64,000 nucleotides of DNA from Rhodobacteraceae bacterium KLH11 (GTDB taxonomy: Bacteria; Pseudomonadota; Alphaproteobacteria; Rhodobacterales; Rhodobacteraceae): positions 52,616 through 116,615 of the forward strand of contig DS999533.1 of the NCBI GenBank assembly GCA_000158135.1. Direction: 5' to 3'. The notes below the pieces were generated by a model. It saw only the letters and a list, made by a program, of their open reading frames with translations, was not told where the DNA came from and did not search any database. The position numbers and the translations under genes were made by a program. How positions within the stretch are numbered: the first letter of the stretch is position 1; every line of letters starts with the position of its first letter. Of this stretch, positions 1 to 9,552 are shown piece after piece.

Positions 1-10
1 CCACTTCACC

Positions 11-280
11 ATGAGCTATCATCAGGCCCGCGACTACGGCATCGACTATCGCAGTTTCGAAAAAGTGGGCTGCTTGCCAGATTGGGTTCAGCTCGTTGCC
101 GTCGCGGGTGTCTGGGGTGACTACCAGAACATCCGCTGCCTGTTTGTGGACGTAGTTGGAATTGGCTACATGCGAAATATCCGTTGGTGGGGCGATAAAG
201 GTTATCCGATCAAGGAGTTGGGTATCGATGCGAAGGAAATTTCCGTTGGACAGCAGTTTTTCCTCTCGGAAACTGAGTGA
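11..280 (+). CDS. hypothetical protein, possibly cut by window edge
   Basis: An 89-codon open frame that I do not recognise. It is rich in aromatic residues and glycine and shows no signal peptide or membrane span. The ATG has no visible Shine-Dalgarno sequence, and the frame stays open to the window edge (His-Phe-Thr precede the Met), so this may be the C-terminal part of a longer gene that starts outside. It is followed by about 190 bp of AT-rich sequence before the next gene. Confidence 0.35.
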   Translation: MSYHQARDYGIDYRSFEKVGCLPDWVQLVAVAGVWGDYQNIRCLFVDVVGIGYMRNIRWWGDKGYPIKELGIDAKEISVGQQFFLSETE

Positions 281-470
281 TTTCTGCTCGACCCTCCCAG
301 TACCTCAATGACGTTGAGTGGTGTGGAGTTTGAATGTGTTTGGCAGTATCTGCGATACTATAGCATGGTAAAATCATGATGTTTGTCATGCTGTGGCATT
401 GCAACTTTCAAAATTATGACATACTAAGATATTACAAGAACAAGAGAGATGCAAATCTATAGGTTGGCAG

Positions 471-932
471 ATGTCCGTTTCAAGCGCAAAACAGCGGCAA
501 GCCGAAGGCAAGATAAATCAGGTTAGACAAGTGGCTCAGGTCTTCGCCAAGCCACTTGGTGGTTGGATCGCGACCTTCCAGGAAGCCATTGGCATGAGCG
601 CACCAGCGCTAGCCGAGCGGCTCGGCGTGTCCAGAAACAGCGTCTACAGCTCTATTCAGAAGGAAAAAGCTGGAACAATCTCCCTTAACCAGCTGGACAA
701 GATGGCTGAGGCGATGGGCGGCAAACTGGTCTACGCGATCATTCCGCACAAAGGAGCGGTCGAGGAGATCGTCATGGCTCAGGCTCGCAAGAAGGCCAAA
801 CGCATCATACAACGCACCCGCGCGCACATGGTCTTGGAGGAACAGATCGAAGGCCTGCGTAGCCAAGAAGAGATGATCGAAGAGCTTGCGAGAGAAATCG
901 CACGTGAGATGCCGAGGGATTTCTGGAAGTGA
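471..932 (+). CDS. mobile mystery protein A (HTH regulator)
   Basis: A 153-residue protein resembling the 'mobile mystery protein A' family, which is found with a Fic partner on mobile elements. Residues about 33-75 form an XRE-like helix-turn-helix (around SAPALAERLGVSRNSVY), and the C-terminal third is a charged, probably helical segment. Its stop overlaps the GTG of the Fic gene by 4 nt (GTGA), so the two are translationally coupled. By analogy with other HTH/Fic pairs it may repress the pair or neutralise the Fic protein; that role is inferred. An AT-rich upstream region (about 390-470) could hold the promoter. Confidence 0.8.
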   Translation: MSVSSAKQRQAEGKINQVRQVAQVFAKPLGGWIATFQEAIGMSAPALAERLGVSRNSVYSSIQKEKAGTISLNQLDKMAEAMGGKLVYAIIPHKGAVEEIVMAQARKKAKRIIQRTRAHMVLEEQIEGLRSQEEMIEELAREIAREMPRDFWK

Positions 933-1534
933 CCTTGGAACTGCTCGAACCCACCGGCGCAACACCACTGACACCGGACGAGTTGCTTGGTCTCAGGGCC
1001 AAGCACATCACCTCGCGCGGAGAGTTGAACGAGCTGGAGGGAGAGAACATCATCGAGGGGCTGATCTGGCTAGATCGGCGACGCAAGTCCTACGACATCC
1101 TTACCGACGATGCTGCCCGCGAGGTTCACAAGCGATTGTTCGGCCAAGTCTGGGATTGGGCTGGCGTCTACCGCCTGACCGAGAAGAACATCGGCGTGCA
1201 AGTCTGGCACATTTCGACCGAGATGCGCACCTGCCTCGACGATGCCCGATATTGGCGCGAGAACGGCACCTACGAGCCGCTCGAAGCCATTGCACGCTTC
1301 CACCACAAGCTGGTCTGGGTACATCCCTTTGCGAACGGCAACGGACGCTGGGCAAGGATCATGGCGGATGCCTACCTGGCTACAATCGATCCGGATGTCT
1401 TTCTCGACTGGTCAGGTGGCGGAACGCTCACCTCCGACAGCGACCACCGGGCGCAGTATATCGCGGCGCTTCGGGCAGCGGATGAGTTTGAATTTGAGCC
1501 GTTGATCGAGTTCGTTAGGGTGATTTCCGAGTAA
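929..1534 (+). CDS. mobile mystery protein B (Fic/Doc family)
   Basis: A 201-residue Fic-fold protein. The active-site motif is visible at residues 132-143 (HPFANGNGRWAR), with the catalytic His and the GNGR anion-binding loop. Fic enzymes transfer AMP or another phosphate-containing group from a nucleotide to a target protein. The usual Asp/Glu of HPFx(D/E)GNGR is Asn here, which I believe is common in the mobile-mystery-B subfamily. The start is GTG at 929, chosen because it gives the 4-nt overlap with gene A. Together the pair looks like a toxin/antitoxin-like or regulatory cassette on mobile DNA; target and activity are unknown. Confidence 0.8.
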   Translation: MTLELLEPTGATPLTPDELLGLRAKHITSRGELNELEGENIIEGLIWLDRRRKSYDILTDDAAREVHKRLFGQVWDWAGVYRLTEKNIGVQVWHISTEMRTCLDDARYWRENGTYEPLEAIARFHHKLVWVHPFANGNGRWARIMADAYLATIDPDVFLDWSGGGTLTSDSDHRAQYIAALRAADEFEFEPLIEFVRVISE

Positions 1535-1670
1535 CGCGGCGGGAAGCGAAATAGCTATCTCGTCACAGACGCCGGTCAGAGATCAGGTGACTTCCGCTTC
1601 TTCCGCTTCAAAATCGACCTCGGAAATCTGGAACTTCTTGAGCTCCTCAGAGTAGGAGTTCCTGTCGAAA

Positions 1671-2096
1671 ATGAAGGTACAGAAGGGCCACCCAGAAAAC
1701 TGGATCACCGTGTCGCCACAGATGATGGACGAGCTCCTGGCGCTACCGCCCAAGCGTCCAAAGAACCGCAAGACTGGAAAGCCGCGCGTGTTCGGCTATG
1801 GCAGCTCAACAGGCTACAACACGCGCTGGAAGACCATCTGCAAGAGCGCGGGCATCCCGTATCTTTCAGCACACCCGGCAGGCAGGCATGGCTTCTTTAC
1901 CGAATTGGTCGTGCGCCAAGGGGTCGACCCCGTCACAGCAGCCAAAGCTGGGCGCTGGTCAGACCCCAACTTGCCCATGCGTATCTATGCCCACGCAGAG
2001 ACAGATGAGGCCGATGTTAGAGCCCGATTTCGTACAAATCACGTACAGGATGACGCTGTACAACCACCCAAGAGCGAGAAATCACAGAAGGAATAG
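1671..2096 (+). pseudogene. tyrosine recombinase/integrase, C-terminal fragment
   Basis: A 141-residue frame carrying only the C-terminal catalytic half of a phage-type integrase. It includes a box II-like His-x-x-Gly-Arg-His-Gly stretch (HPAGRHGF), a conserved Trp (GRWSD) and the putative nucleophile Tyr in MRIYAHAE. Full integrases of this type are about 350-400 residues, so the N-terminal core-binding domain and the first catalytic Arg are missing. No matching coding sequence is seen upstream, where the Fic gene ends, so it is probably an inactive remnant of an integration module. Confidence 0.7.
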
Positions 2097-2130
2097 CGCT
2101 ATGAACGGTTCCCTCCTGCAGGGACAATCT

Positions 2131-2152
2131 ACCGGGGCGCAGAGGCCCCGGT
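2131..2152. terminator. GC-rich hairpin after integrase fragment
   Basis: A perfect 8-bp inverted repeat (ACCGGGGC / GCCCCGGT) with a 6-nt loop lies 35 bp after the integrase fragment. There is no U-tract, so it is at most a weak or factor-dependent terminator or a transcript-stabilising hairpin. Confidence 0.35.
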
Positions 2153-2289
2153 CTACCGAACCCTGTGGATATCTCTAGGATCTCAACAATCACCGAACGC
2201 GGCTATCATCAGGCGCTGGGAGCATTATGCGTCCCGGCCACACCTACGTAAAGGCGCTCGATTTGCTTTGTAATGTTACCAAATCTCAA

Positions 2290-2847
2290 TCAGAATCTGA
2301 AAGCCGCCCTGAGAGCAAGTGTGTCAAGATCAAGATCGACGTCAAAAATTCCATCTTCAAACGCTGCACGCCGGGCGAGGTACTCTATCCCGATGACAAA
2401 GTTGTTTCCGAGGTTGTAATCAGCACCAACGCCAAAGTTAAATCCGTTTGCATGGTCACCAGTCTCTTGTTCCGAGATGCGCGAGAAGCCTGCCACCCCA
2501 TAAAACAAGATGTTGTTGACCACGTAACCAGCACGACCTTTCAGATCGAAGATACCAAAATCAAAAGTTACCTCTCGTCCATCAACTTCAAATTCGAGAT
2601 CGGGGGTCCGTAGGAAAGCAACCTCACCGCCAAAAACAAAGTCGTCATTCTGTACGGTGTAACCGCCGAAAACGCCAAGAGCAGTACTTGAGTCAGCCTC
2701 GAAACTCCCCGTAACGTTACTAGACAATTCATTTGTAGTGTTGGTGCCAAGTGAAAAGCCAACATATGCGCCGTTCCAATCGGCAAGCGCATGCGTTGGC
2801 AAGGCGACTGCAAGGGCCAATAAAGCAGTTTTTACGTGATAAGTCAT
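2290..2847 (-). CDS. outer-membrane beta-barrel protein
   Basis: A 185-residue protein with a typical signal peptide (hydrophobic core, cleavage near THALA-DW, residue about 22), followed by alternating Gly/aromatic beta-strand patterns of an 8-stranded OmpA/opacity-type porin. It ends in a terminal Phe (AAFRF), the signature recognised by the BAM complex. It should sit in the outer membrane; the substrate or role is unknown. GGAAG lies upstream of the ATG as a ribosome site. It stands alone, with relic-rich DNA on its 5' side. Confidence 0.75.
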   Translation of the reverse strand: MTYHVKTALLALAVALPTHALADWNGAYVGFSLGTNTTNELSSNVTGSFEADSSTALGVFGGYTVQNDDFVFGGEVAFLRTPDLEFEVDGREVTFDFGIFDLKGRAGYVVNNILFYGVAGFSRISEQETGDHANGFNFGVGADYNLGNNFVIGIEYLARRAAFEDGIFDVDLDLDTLALRAAFRF

Positions 2848-4679
2848 TGATCATTCTTCCGGAGCGCGAAGGGTTAAGTGACGTTGGTGTATCTTTCTCA
2901 CAAAGGTGAATTGTCTGCGATTGCGCTACTGGGACATCCAATTCAAACTGTGAGCGATTAACGTTGATCTTGTGGGCATCCCGAGCGCGCCGACGATGGG
3001 TAGGAACTCGATGATGTTTCCCCAGTCGGCGCTTCAGGGCTTTGCTGTTTGAGTTTTGTTCCTTCATTTCCCGCAACTGCGCCCGATCAATTCGTATGGT
3101 ATCCAGCATTAGAACCAGCTCGCCATATTCGAAAATACTGAAATTCTATGCTTAGATAGCCACGGACTATGGCCGAGCTTGCACCTGTAACACTTTCACT
3201 TTGTCAACACGGTCTGTTCAGGTTATTCACGGCGAATCTTCTAGCGCAAAAACTCCAGAAAGCTCTTTCAACAGACCAAGGACCACCTGCGCCGGGCACG
3301 TTACGTGTACCAGTGTTGTGAACAGATGGGGCCAAAAGAGTGCAACAGGAATCGCGGGATGTTTTTGGTTCGATCCACAATACTCTAGACCATATTTGTA
3401 GAGTCAATCGGTCTATTCTGACATTCCTTGATGGTACTTTGCCAGAACAGAACTTGCCCCACGAAGTAGTGTGGCCTGGCTGGGGAGAGTTGAAATCCAT
3501 CCGTTTCGAGCAAGACGATTTTTTCAGCGGGCGCCCGCGAATGGATAGAAACCTGGTTATCCGGCAAAACGACGAAGCGCGATATGCAGGGAAACGACCT
3601 GCCTGCGATACCTCGTTGGGTGATGGTCGTGCAGATATTTCAACACCAGACTCACCGTAAGCGGTGCGTGACGATCACCTTCCAGTCCTGTGCCTGATCT
3701 GAGATGTAGAACACACGACTTGATCTGACATTTCTGCTCTTTTGGAGCGTACTCTATCGGGCTTGTTATAGCGCCCGCTAGTTGAGCCAGAAGTTTCAAA
3801 AACTATCGCGGCCTTTACAATCCCCGGACGAAAACACTCGCCTGCGCTTGGTCTGAACGGCTGGTCTGGGAAACGAACGATTTCCAGACGATAGGGCGCT
3901 GCCGGACGCGGGATCACAGCCGTTGAAAATTGTTGTCTTGAATCCCGTCTGACGATCTACGTTCTGTGCTTCAATAACTTCATGGGAAGGTAGACATCTG
4001 AAAACACGCTGCAAATCCCGTTGCTGAAAATTTTGTTTGGCGCCTTGCTACCCTCGCGCACCTTTCTTGGAAGTGTGCTCGGCCGATCTTTCATGCTCGG
4101 CTTTTTCGGCCCATTCCTCCAGATCGTCGGCATCTTGAAATCCGTATCACAGAACCTAAAGTTTCGACCGCTCGTTGGCTAACTCTGCGGATTTGTCACT
4201 TGGATCAACGGGCATCAGTTTGCATCTCTTCTTGTATCTATGACACCGTTCCACTTGCGACCGATAACCGGCGATGCCAACATTCAAACCGAAAGATCAG
4301 GCGGCTGCACTAAGAAGTGCTGAGGCGTTATTTTTAATAGATCAAATCTATGGTTTGGCCGTGCAGCAAGTGACCTGTGTGCCGGGGTGGGGTTCATCAT
4401 AGCTGATGTCTAACAAAATATAGGGTGGGAGTATTTCCAAAAACAGTAAGCTGGTTCTAATGTTCCGTATAAAACGAATTGACTGGCTCTCGATTGCTCG
4501 TTCAAAAATTGCTGATTTTGCAAAAAGTCGGTTTTTTAGCATTGCGTACCAGGCGGAACCATCGGTTCATCGCGTTCGCAGGGCTCTTTTTCTGATGGAG
4601 GTTCTAACAACGCCTCTGGCTGAGATCAATACCAATGCCCGACCCGCATTTGTGTCAGTCAACTGAGTGTCTGAAGGCA
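2848..4679. other. intergenic region, degraded, no convincing gene
   Basis: About 1.8 kb with only short, mutually overlapping open frames lacking ribosome sites or recognisable domains. Around 3660-3700 (minus strand) a short stretch (AQDWKVIVTHR) faintly resembles the IS66 TnpC segment AQFRVIVTRR. Around 4050-4150 (minus) a 30-codon charged stretch looks formerly coding. I read the region as decayed mobile-element DNA. Confidence 0.4.
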
Positions 4680-4919
4680 ATGAGTGGAATGCGGATTGAA
4701 GAGGTCTTTTTTGAAATCACATTCACTGCGGACCGCGCAGGTAAAATAAAGCATATTGTCAAACAACCCTGTGAAGAGGACGCGTTGGACCGTATCAGGG
4801 CCGCTTACCCTGGCCAAACTTTCGCAATTCATAAGATTCGGAAACAGGTTTGGGTGCGCGACACCAATTCCAGCTGTTCCGCGCGGCTGAAGGCCAATCT
4901 CAAAACTACCACAAAGTAA
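4680..4919 (+). CDS. small hypothetical protein
   Basis: A 79-residue frame, MSGMRIEEVFFEITF... then a charged segment ending in Lys/Thr residues. It has no recognised domain, signal peptide or membrane span. AAGG lies just upstream of the ATG at 4680; a second ATG at 4689 is possible. It is isolated among relics, so expression is doubtful, though its composition looks protein-like. Confidence 0.35.
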   Translation: MSGMRIEEVFFEITFTADRAGKIKHIVKQPCEEDALDRIRAAYPGQTFAIHKIRKQVWVRDTNSSCSARLKANLKTTTK

Positions 4920-5062
4920 GAGAAAATTTCTTTGCTACCTATTTCCACTCTTGGAAAAAGGCAAAATCCAGTGCTCCCTGCAGAAAAAACGCGCGAGTTG
5001 ATCACAACGTAAGCGTTGCATGCAGCCCCGGACCAAGGCCTTTCGATGACAGAACCGTCGCA

Positions 5063-5088
5063 GTATATTGGCCTTACGGCCAATATAC
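5063..5088. repeat. perfect 11-bp hairpin
   Basis: GTATATTGGCC, a TTAC loop, then GGCCAATATAC: an 11-bp perfect stem with a 4-nt loop and no T-tract. It lies between the small hypothetical gene and an IS66 relic. It may be a transcription barrier or part of a vanished element end. Confidence 0.5.
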
Positions 5089-5323
5089 AGTGCGGCAAAA
5101 TTAAGTGCTTCCGGTTCAGCGACGAAATCCACTAGCCATTCGAGATGCCGCAGTAGCAGCCCGCTTTGCTGCCATTCGCTGTATCAGCAAGATAGAGGGT
5201 TCGCCGAACATACACATCGCGTAAAACTCTTAGATCCGCTGCGCAGACACAGATGTCAACTGTGTGAAGCACGCCTAAGGTGGCAGCGCTTATTCTCGGC
5301 AAGCTGTCCCGCCGATAATTTGA
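5089..5323. other. intergenic region, nothing recognised
   Basis: No open frame with a ribosome site or recognisable domain. It is probably a continuation of decayed IS DNA leading into the IS66 fragment. Confidence 0.4.
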
Positions 5324-5689
5324 CTACCCAATCCCGCAAACCCCGCAGCGGACAACAAACTCTCTGCCAAGTCGGGTACCTGCAAGTGTGGGTTTAAGTT
5401 GTCTCAACGTTCGCTCGATACGATCCACTATTCTGGCGCTACGTTCTTTGCGTATTTGCAAACGGTATTCAGCGGGATTTTCCTTGATGCGTCGTTCAAT
5501 TCTGTAGAGTGCCCTGATCATCGCAATGATCTTGTGGGCTTCAGGCGAACCTGTCGCTTTGCGGACGTCAAAGAACTTTCTACGCACATGCGCCCAGCAG
5601 TTCGCCAGAAATAGTGGGCCACCATTACGATCGTCGGACGCTAGCCGGGCGTTTAGCGGCAGGCAGGTTCGTAAGTCAAGTAATTTCAA
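5324..5689 (-). pseudogene. IS66 transposase TnpC fragment
   Basis: A 121-codon frame containing the internal IS66 TnpC segment CWAHVRRKFFDV...ALYRIERRIKENP, clearly homologous to residues in the intact TnpC at 59105-60622 (CWAHARRKLFDV...ALYRIEKEIRG). The real protein is about 500 residues; the rest is absent on both sides. Non-functional. Confidence 0.85.
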
Positions 5690-5739
5690 AGCGTTGAAAT
5701 CGAGACGCTTGAAAGCAGCCGTTCATGAAAGTTGCGGAG

Positions 5740-5965
5740 AAAGTCAGCGAAGAGCCCTATCTTTACCGATGCTGCACCAAATACGAACGGCGGCTGCCTT
5801 TCTTCGCGAAGTTAGAGCCCTGTTTGATCGGCATGGAGACGTGCAGCATCGCGCATCATTGGGCGCGAACTGACTGCATTGGATCACGATGTCCGTCTGA
5901 TTCCGCCTATGACGGTGAAGCCCTACATCTAACGTGGGAAATCGGATGCCTGGAGTGCCCCATTT
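5740..5965 (+). pseudogene. IS110-family transposase fragment, frameshifted
   Basis: Contains the IS110 DEDD-domain stretch FAKLEPCLIGMETC...HHWAR. The continuing homology (ELTALDHDVRLIPP, VKPYI, then RGKSDA) lies in a shifted frame with an in-frame stop after KPYI. The same domain occurs in the relics at 11223, 12661 and 19024. Dead copy. Confidence 0.75.
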
Positions 5966-6081
5966 TGATTTCGAACACCGTTGTGTTTGAGAAACGGAGG
6001 ACCGAGAAGGTGGAACAAGAGACACGAGCCAGAAGAAGCGCAAAAGCTGCGGCAAGTTGATGTGTTTGTCGGCCAGGCAAC

Positions 6082-8523
6082 TTAGAAGCGGAAGATTGCT
6101 CTTAGCTCAGCAACCGCGCCATAGCCGCCATCAAATGTCGGTTGGAACTCCCCATTGAACCCGACGGTTCGCAGCCCGTCTGCCGAAGAGTAGCCGATAT
6201 CGAGCCCGATGAACGCCCCCACAGCGTCATCGGCATTGGCAACAAACGAAAACGGAGTCGCCGCCACGATCGCATCAATATCATCCGATCCCGCATCAAA
6301 GGTTGCGTCGATACCCGCCGACCAGTTGAGGTCGAGTGTACCACCGTTTGATTGCGCAACGGTCCGGGGAAGATTGAGTTGAACGCGCGTGTTGAACAAC
6401 GAAACACTGCGATCCTCAACCGTCAGAGGAAGGTCTGTGCCGGTCTCGGTGTACTCATCCAGTTGCAACAGCACATAGTTTGCACGCGCAGTAAGATAAG
6501 CGGGGGTTGCCCAACGGTTGATCGGCACTGACACCGCAACGGAAGGTGCATAGAACACACCGTCGAAATCGCCGTCAGCTTGCCCGCCGTCGACATTTCG
6601 CGTTGCGTCGTTATCTGTTGCACCGATCACAAATGCGGCGTTTAGACTAAAGCCGCTGAAATCGCGCTTCCAGTAGGCACCACCGAAGTATGAGGTGATA
6701 TCAGTCTCGCCTGCATCGGCATCCAGAGACACGCGGCTGTCGCTATAGCCAGCCAGCAGCCCAACGCTACCATTGTCGAGTATCTCGCTGTTCTCAGCCC
6801 CAGCAATCAGACCGTAGAAGCGATGATCGTAGCCGACATTCGACCCATCCGCGTCGACATCCCGATACCCACCAAGGGTTGATAGCCAAACCTGCGATCC
6901 GCTTTCCACACCGAAGCGATCCAATGCTCCGTAACCTTGGCTCACCTGATTTTCTGGCGCTGCCGGAACGGGTTCAGCCGTATCGATGGTACTGAAAATC
7001 GTATCGGTCAGATCGCTGATAAAGGTCCCTTGCGCCGCGAACCCGGTAGTGTCCACTGCAACGGCAGTCAGGCCGTTGTTGACTAGTACACCTGCACCAC
7101 CGAAGTTGATGATCTCGGGCGCTGAGGCCAGATCGCTATCGGCAACTTGACCAGGCTCTTTAGGCGCATCGGCGAAGTTCACCACGCCATTCAGTCCCGG
7201 TGCGAAATTCAGCGTATCAACGTCGTTTGCATCGTTGTTTCCGAAATCCACCGCACCATTCAGAACAGATCCGGGCAGCAGGTTTACAACATCGTTACCT
7301 GCACCCTGCAGATCGATAGCAAAACCGTTTCCACCGGTGAGCGAGCCACTATTGGTAATCGTCGCCGGAGAAACGCCGGCACGATCGATTACCGCGATTG
7401 CGGCACGACCGTTGGAAGTGACGTCGGCACTGTTAACAATGTCGATCGAACCATTGCCGTTCAATTCGGCCACGATACCGAAATCATCTCCAAAGACAGT
7501 TCCGTTGGTCGTTATCGAGATTGTCCCGTCACCGTTCACGTCTGCCTGTACACCATCGTTGTCGCGCCCAGCGATGTTTCCGTTGGAGACAATCGTGATG
7601 TTGCCGTCCCCCTCTACTTGAGACTCGATACCGCTGTCTTCGGCATTCACGTCACCGATGGAAATGATGGTGATATCGCCATCACCATCAACGTCACCCT
7701 CAAGGCCATCATCGGTTTCCGCAAAGACGTTACCTCGGGATTCAATTCTGATGTCGCCATCGCCATTAAGCTCGAGCTCAATGCCGTCGTTGTCAGAGTT
7801 TATGTTACCAATTGATTTAACCGTTATACTATTATTGGCGTCTTCACCGGTATCACCGGTCACGTCCACTTCTATCGCTTCACCGCCATCAGGCAGCGTA
7901 TTCAAATCGCCAACCGAAACGACGACTACATTGCCTCCGTTCAAGACATTGATATCAATGGCATGATCATCAAGCGCCGTAATGTTGCCGGTCGAGTGCA
8001 GGCGAATGTCGCCAGTGTTTGTCTCAAGGTCTATCCCATCCTGAACTTGAGTTACGATGTCGCCTAATGAGTTGACAGTGATATCCCCGTCTCCCGCTAT
8101 GTCTACAAAGATACCGTTTTGATCTGCGCTGATGTCGCTGGTAGATCGAATGGATACATTGCCGGCTGGGGTAGTGAAGTCTATTCCGTCAATGCCAGGC
8201 CCTGATGCAATGCCTGGGGCATCGACATTGTTTATAATAAGTGTGTCGATCGTGGGCCCGATAACCTCTACACCTGATGAAACGTCACCTGTACAAGTTG
8301 CCGTAGCGCCATCGATAACACAGGGTCCGCTCGATGGTGGTACAACAGTCTGAGCCAGTGCGTTTTGCGTCATACTTAGCAATGCAGTCGCCCCGAAAGC
8401 ACCTGCTGTTAACAAACAGCGCTCAAACGTTTTTGTTGCAGTCTGTAACTTGGCATTTCTTTTCCGCGTCAGAGCGTTCGATTTCCGGCGCGCGCGGCGA
8501 TTCATCATATCGGAATCTGGCAT
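6082..8523 (-). CDS. autotransporter (type Va secretion) with beta-helix repeats
   Basis: An 813-residue protein. A long, basic N-terminal region with a hydrophobic core ends near NALAQT (residue about 58), an extended signal peptide. Residues about 110-350 hold roughly nine degenerate 25-26-residue repeats of the form GDI-x-I-x-S-x-GD/N-I/V...DGI, typical of a right-handed beta-helix passenger. Residues about 525-813 form the beta-barrel translocator, with alternating hydrophobic strands and the terminal Arg-Phe. It should be displayed at or secreted from the cell surface, probably as an adhesin; the ligand is unknown. No protease triad was seen. An alternative start 15 nt downstream (MMNRRARR) is possible. 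Operator-like repeats lie upstream. Confidence 0.85.
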   Translation of the reverse strand: MPDSDMMNRRARRKSNALTRKRNAKLQTATKTFERCLLTAGAFGATALLSMTQNALAQTVVPPSSGPCVIDGATATCTGDVSSGVEVIGPTIDTLIINNVDAPGIASGPGIDGIDFTTPAGNVSIRSTSDISADQNGIFVDIAGDGDITVNSLGDIVTQVQDGIDLETNTGDIRLHSTGNITALDDHAIDINVLNGGNVVVVSVGDLNTLPDGGEAIEVDVTGDTGEDANNSITVKSIGNINSDNDGIELELNGDGDIRIESRGNVFAETDDGLEGDVDGDGDITIISIGDVNAEDSGIESQVEGDGNITIVSNGNIAGRDNDGVQADVNGDGTISITTNGTVFGDDFGIVAELNGNGSIDIVNSADVTSNGRAAIAVIDRAGVSPATITNSGSLTGGNGFAIDLQGAGNDVVNLLPGSVLNGAVDFGNNDANDVDTLNFAPGLNGVVNFADAPKEPGQVADSDLASAPEIINFGGAGVLVNNGLTAVAVDTTGFAAQGTFISDLTDTIFSTIDTAEPVPAAPENQVSQGYGALDRFGVESGSQVWLSTLGGYRDVDADGSNVGYDHRFYGLIAGAENSEILDNGSVGLLAGYSDSRVSLDADAGETDITSYFGGAYWKRDFSGFSLNAAFVIGATDNDATRNVDGGQADGDFDGVFYAPSVAVSVPINRWATPAYLTARANYVLLQLDEYTETGTDLPLTVEDRSVSLFNTRVQLNLPRTVAQSNGGTLDLNWSAGIDATFDAGSDDIDAIVAATPFSFVANADDAVGAFIGLDIGYSSADGLRTVGFNGEFQPTFDGGYGAVAELRAIFRF

Positions 8524-8649
8524 ATATATCTACTCGTTACCCTTGGTGTTTTTATATCTTTTTGGGCGTGACGGTGACCGCCAACGCCGTTGTAAACCAG
8601 AGCAATTTTTGCCGAATTTCAAATTAACCTTTTCGTAACAACTGGCATC

Positions 8650-8723
8650 TTTTGCAAATGATGCAAAAATGCCATGATGTTATATCACATTGATACTAAA
8701 TTGATTTTTACAAATCACATTGA
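8650..8723. promoter_or_regulatory. operator-like repeats upstream of autotransporter
   Basis: A 7-bp inverted repeat TTTTGCA / TGCAAAA with a 5-nt spacer (8650-8668) is followed by two 10-bp direct repeats ATCACATTGA at 8684-8693 and 8714-8723, exactly 30 bp apart (about three helical turns). They lie 127-200 bp upstream of the autotransporter start in AT-rich DNA, where regulators would bind. The regulator is unknown. Confidence 0.4.
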
Positions 8724-8778
8724 GACTATCACGTCCGAATGCGTTAGCAGCCCTACCTGTGTGTCCAAATTTTGATTG

Positions 8779-9010
8779 TTAGTGCGTGACCGGCCTTTGG
8801 CCCATTTGAACGATGGCTTCCGGACCCGGTGAGTAATATCCCAGAGCACTGTGCGGGCGTTTTGTGTTGTAGTGTTTCCTCCACTCTTCGATCAAAATCT
8901 GCGCTTCTTTCAGGCTGCAGAAGACATCTCCATTCAGGAACTCATCTCTGAACCGCGCATTGAAACTTTCACGGTAACCGTTCACAATGTAGACGCTTCG
9001 TTGGATCAGC
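8779..9010 (-). pseudogene. IS3-family OrfB transposase, C-terminal fragment
   Basis: The frame carries the end of an IS3-type DDE integrase: NGYRESFNARFRDEF..., then EEWRKHYNTKRPHSALGY, with the catalytic Glu in the ESFN motif. The upstream part is out of frame and degraded, and OrfA is absent. A relic. Confidence 0.85.
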
Positions 9011-9270
9011 TTCGCCAATTCTGGGCGTCGAAAATGGAGGCGCTGGCGACAGAGATCGAACACGGCAAGCAATCTGACAAGCTTCCGTAGTTGACATTCG
9101 AATTTGCTCTTCGGACGGCAACTTTGTCCCGCGTCTCGGTTGCCCGACCTGGACGCAGCGAAAGTGCGGTTCCGCCGTATCCGCCTGTTGAGGGCCGTTC
9201 TTGCAGTCGACCCAATTGCACAACGGCGCAATGTAGCATATATTGCTAAAAATCGCGCAAGGAGCGAAGA

Positions 9271-9552
9271 ATGGCCAGAAATCCAAGTGTTTCGCTGACT
9301 GAACATCAACAAGAGTTCGTCCGGTCGCTGGTGGCAAGTGGACGCTACCATGGTGTGTCAGAAGTCGTGAGAGCTGGTTTGCGGTTGCTTGAAGATGAAG
9401 AAGATCGGCGAGCAGCTGAGCTCGAACGACTTCGCGAAGGCGTCCAAGCTGGTTTGGATGACATTGCAGCAGGGAAAGTCAGGGACTTCGATCCAGCGCG
9501 AATCATCGCAAAAGGGGAGGCTCTGCGATCCGGCCGCTCGTCCTCCGAATAA
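9271..9552 (+). CDS. parD: ParD-family antitoxin
   Basis: A 93-residue antitoxin of the CopG/ParD type. The N-terminal ribbon-helix-helix (SVSLTEHQQEFVRSLVASGRY...SEVVRAGLRLLE) binds the promoter, and the acidic, helical C-terminus wraps the toxin. AAGGAG lies 7 nt before the ATG. It overlaps the ParE-type reading frame that follows by about 25 nt. It should autoregulate the pair. Confidence 0.85.
   Translation: MARNPSVSLTEHQQEFVRSLVASGRYHGVSEVVRAGLRLLEDEEDRRAAELERLREGVQAGLDDIAAGKVRDFDPARIIAKGEALRSGRSSSE

Noticed and set aside
2729..3109. 126-codon minus-strand frame overlapping the outer-membrane protein start
   Set aside because: Overlaps a better gene in another frame, with no ribosome site or recognised domain.
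3557..3917. several short minus-strand frames with faint IS66 resemblance
   Set aside because: Only a single short stretch resembles TnpC; not enough for a confident relic call.
6102..6419. 105-codon minus-strand frame inside the autotransporter barrel
   Set aside because: An alternative frame of the same strand with no start signal; a shadow of the barrel coding sequence.
7147..7815. 222-codon plus-strand open frame inside the autotransporter
   Set aside because: Antisense shadow of the repetitive beta-helix region. The minus-strand protein has signal peptide, repeats and barrel, while this frame shows no domain.
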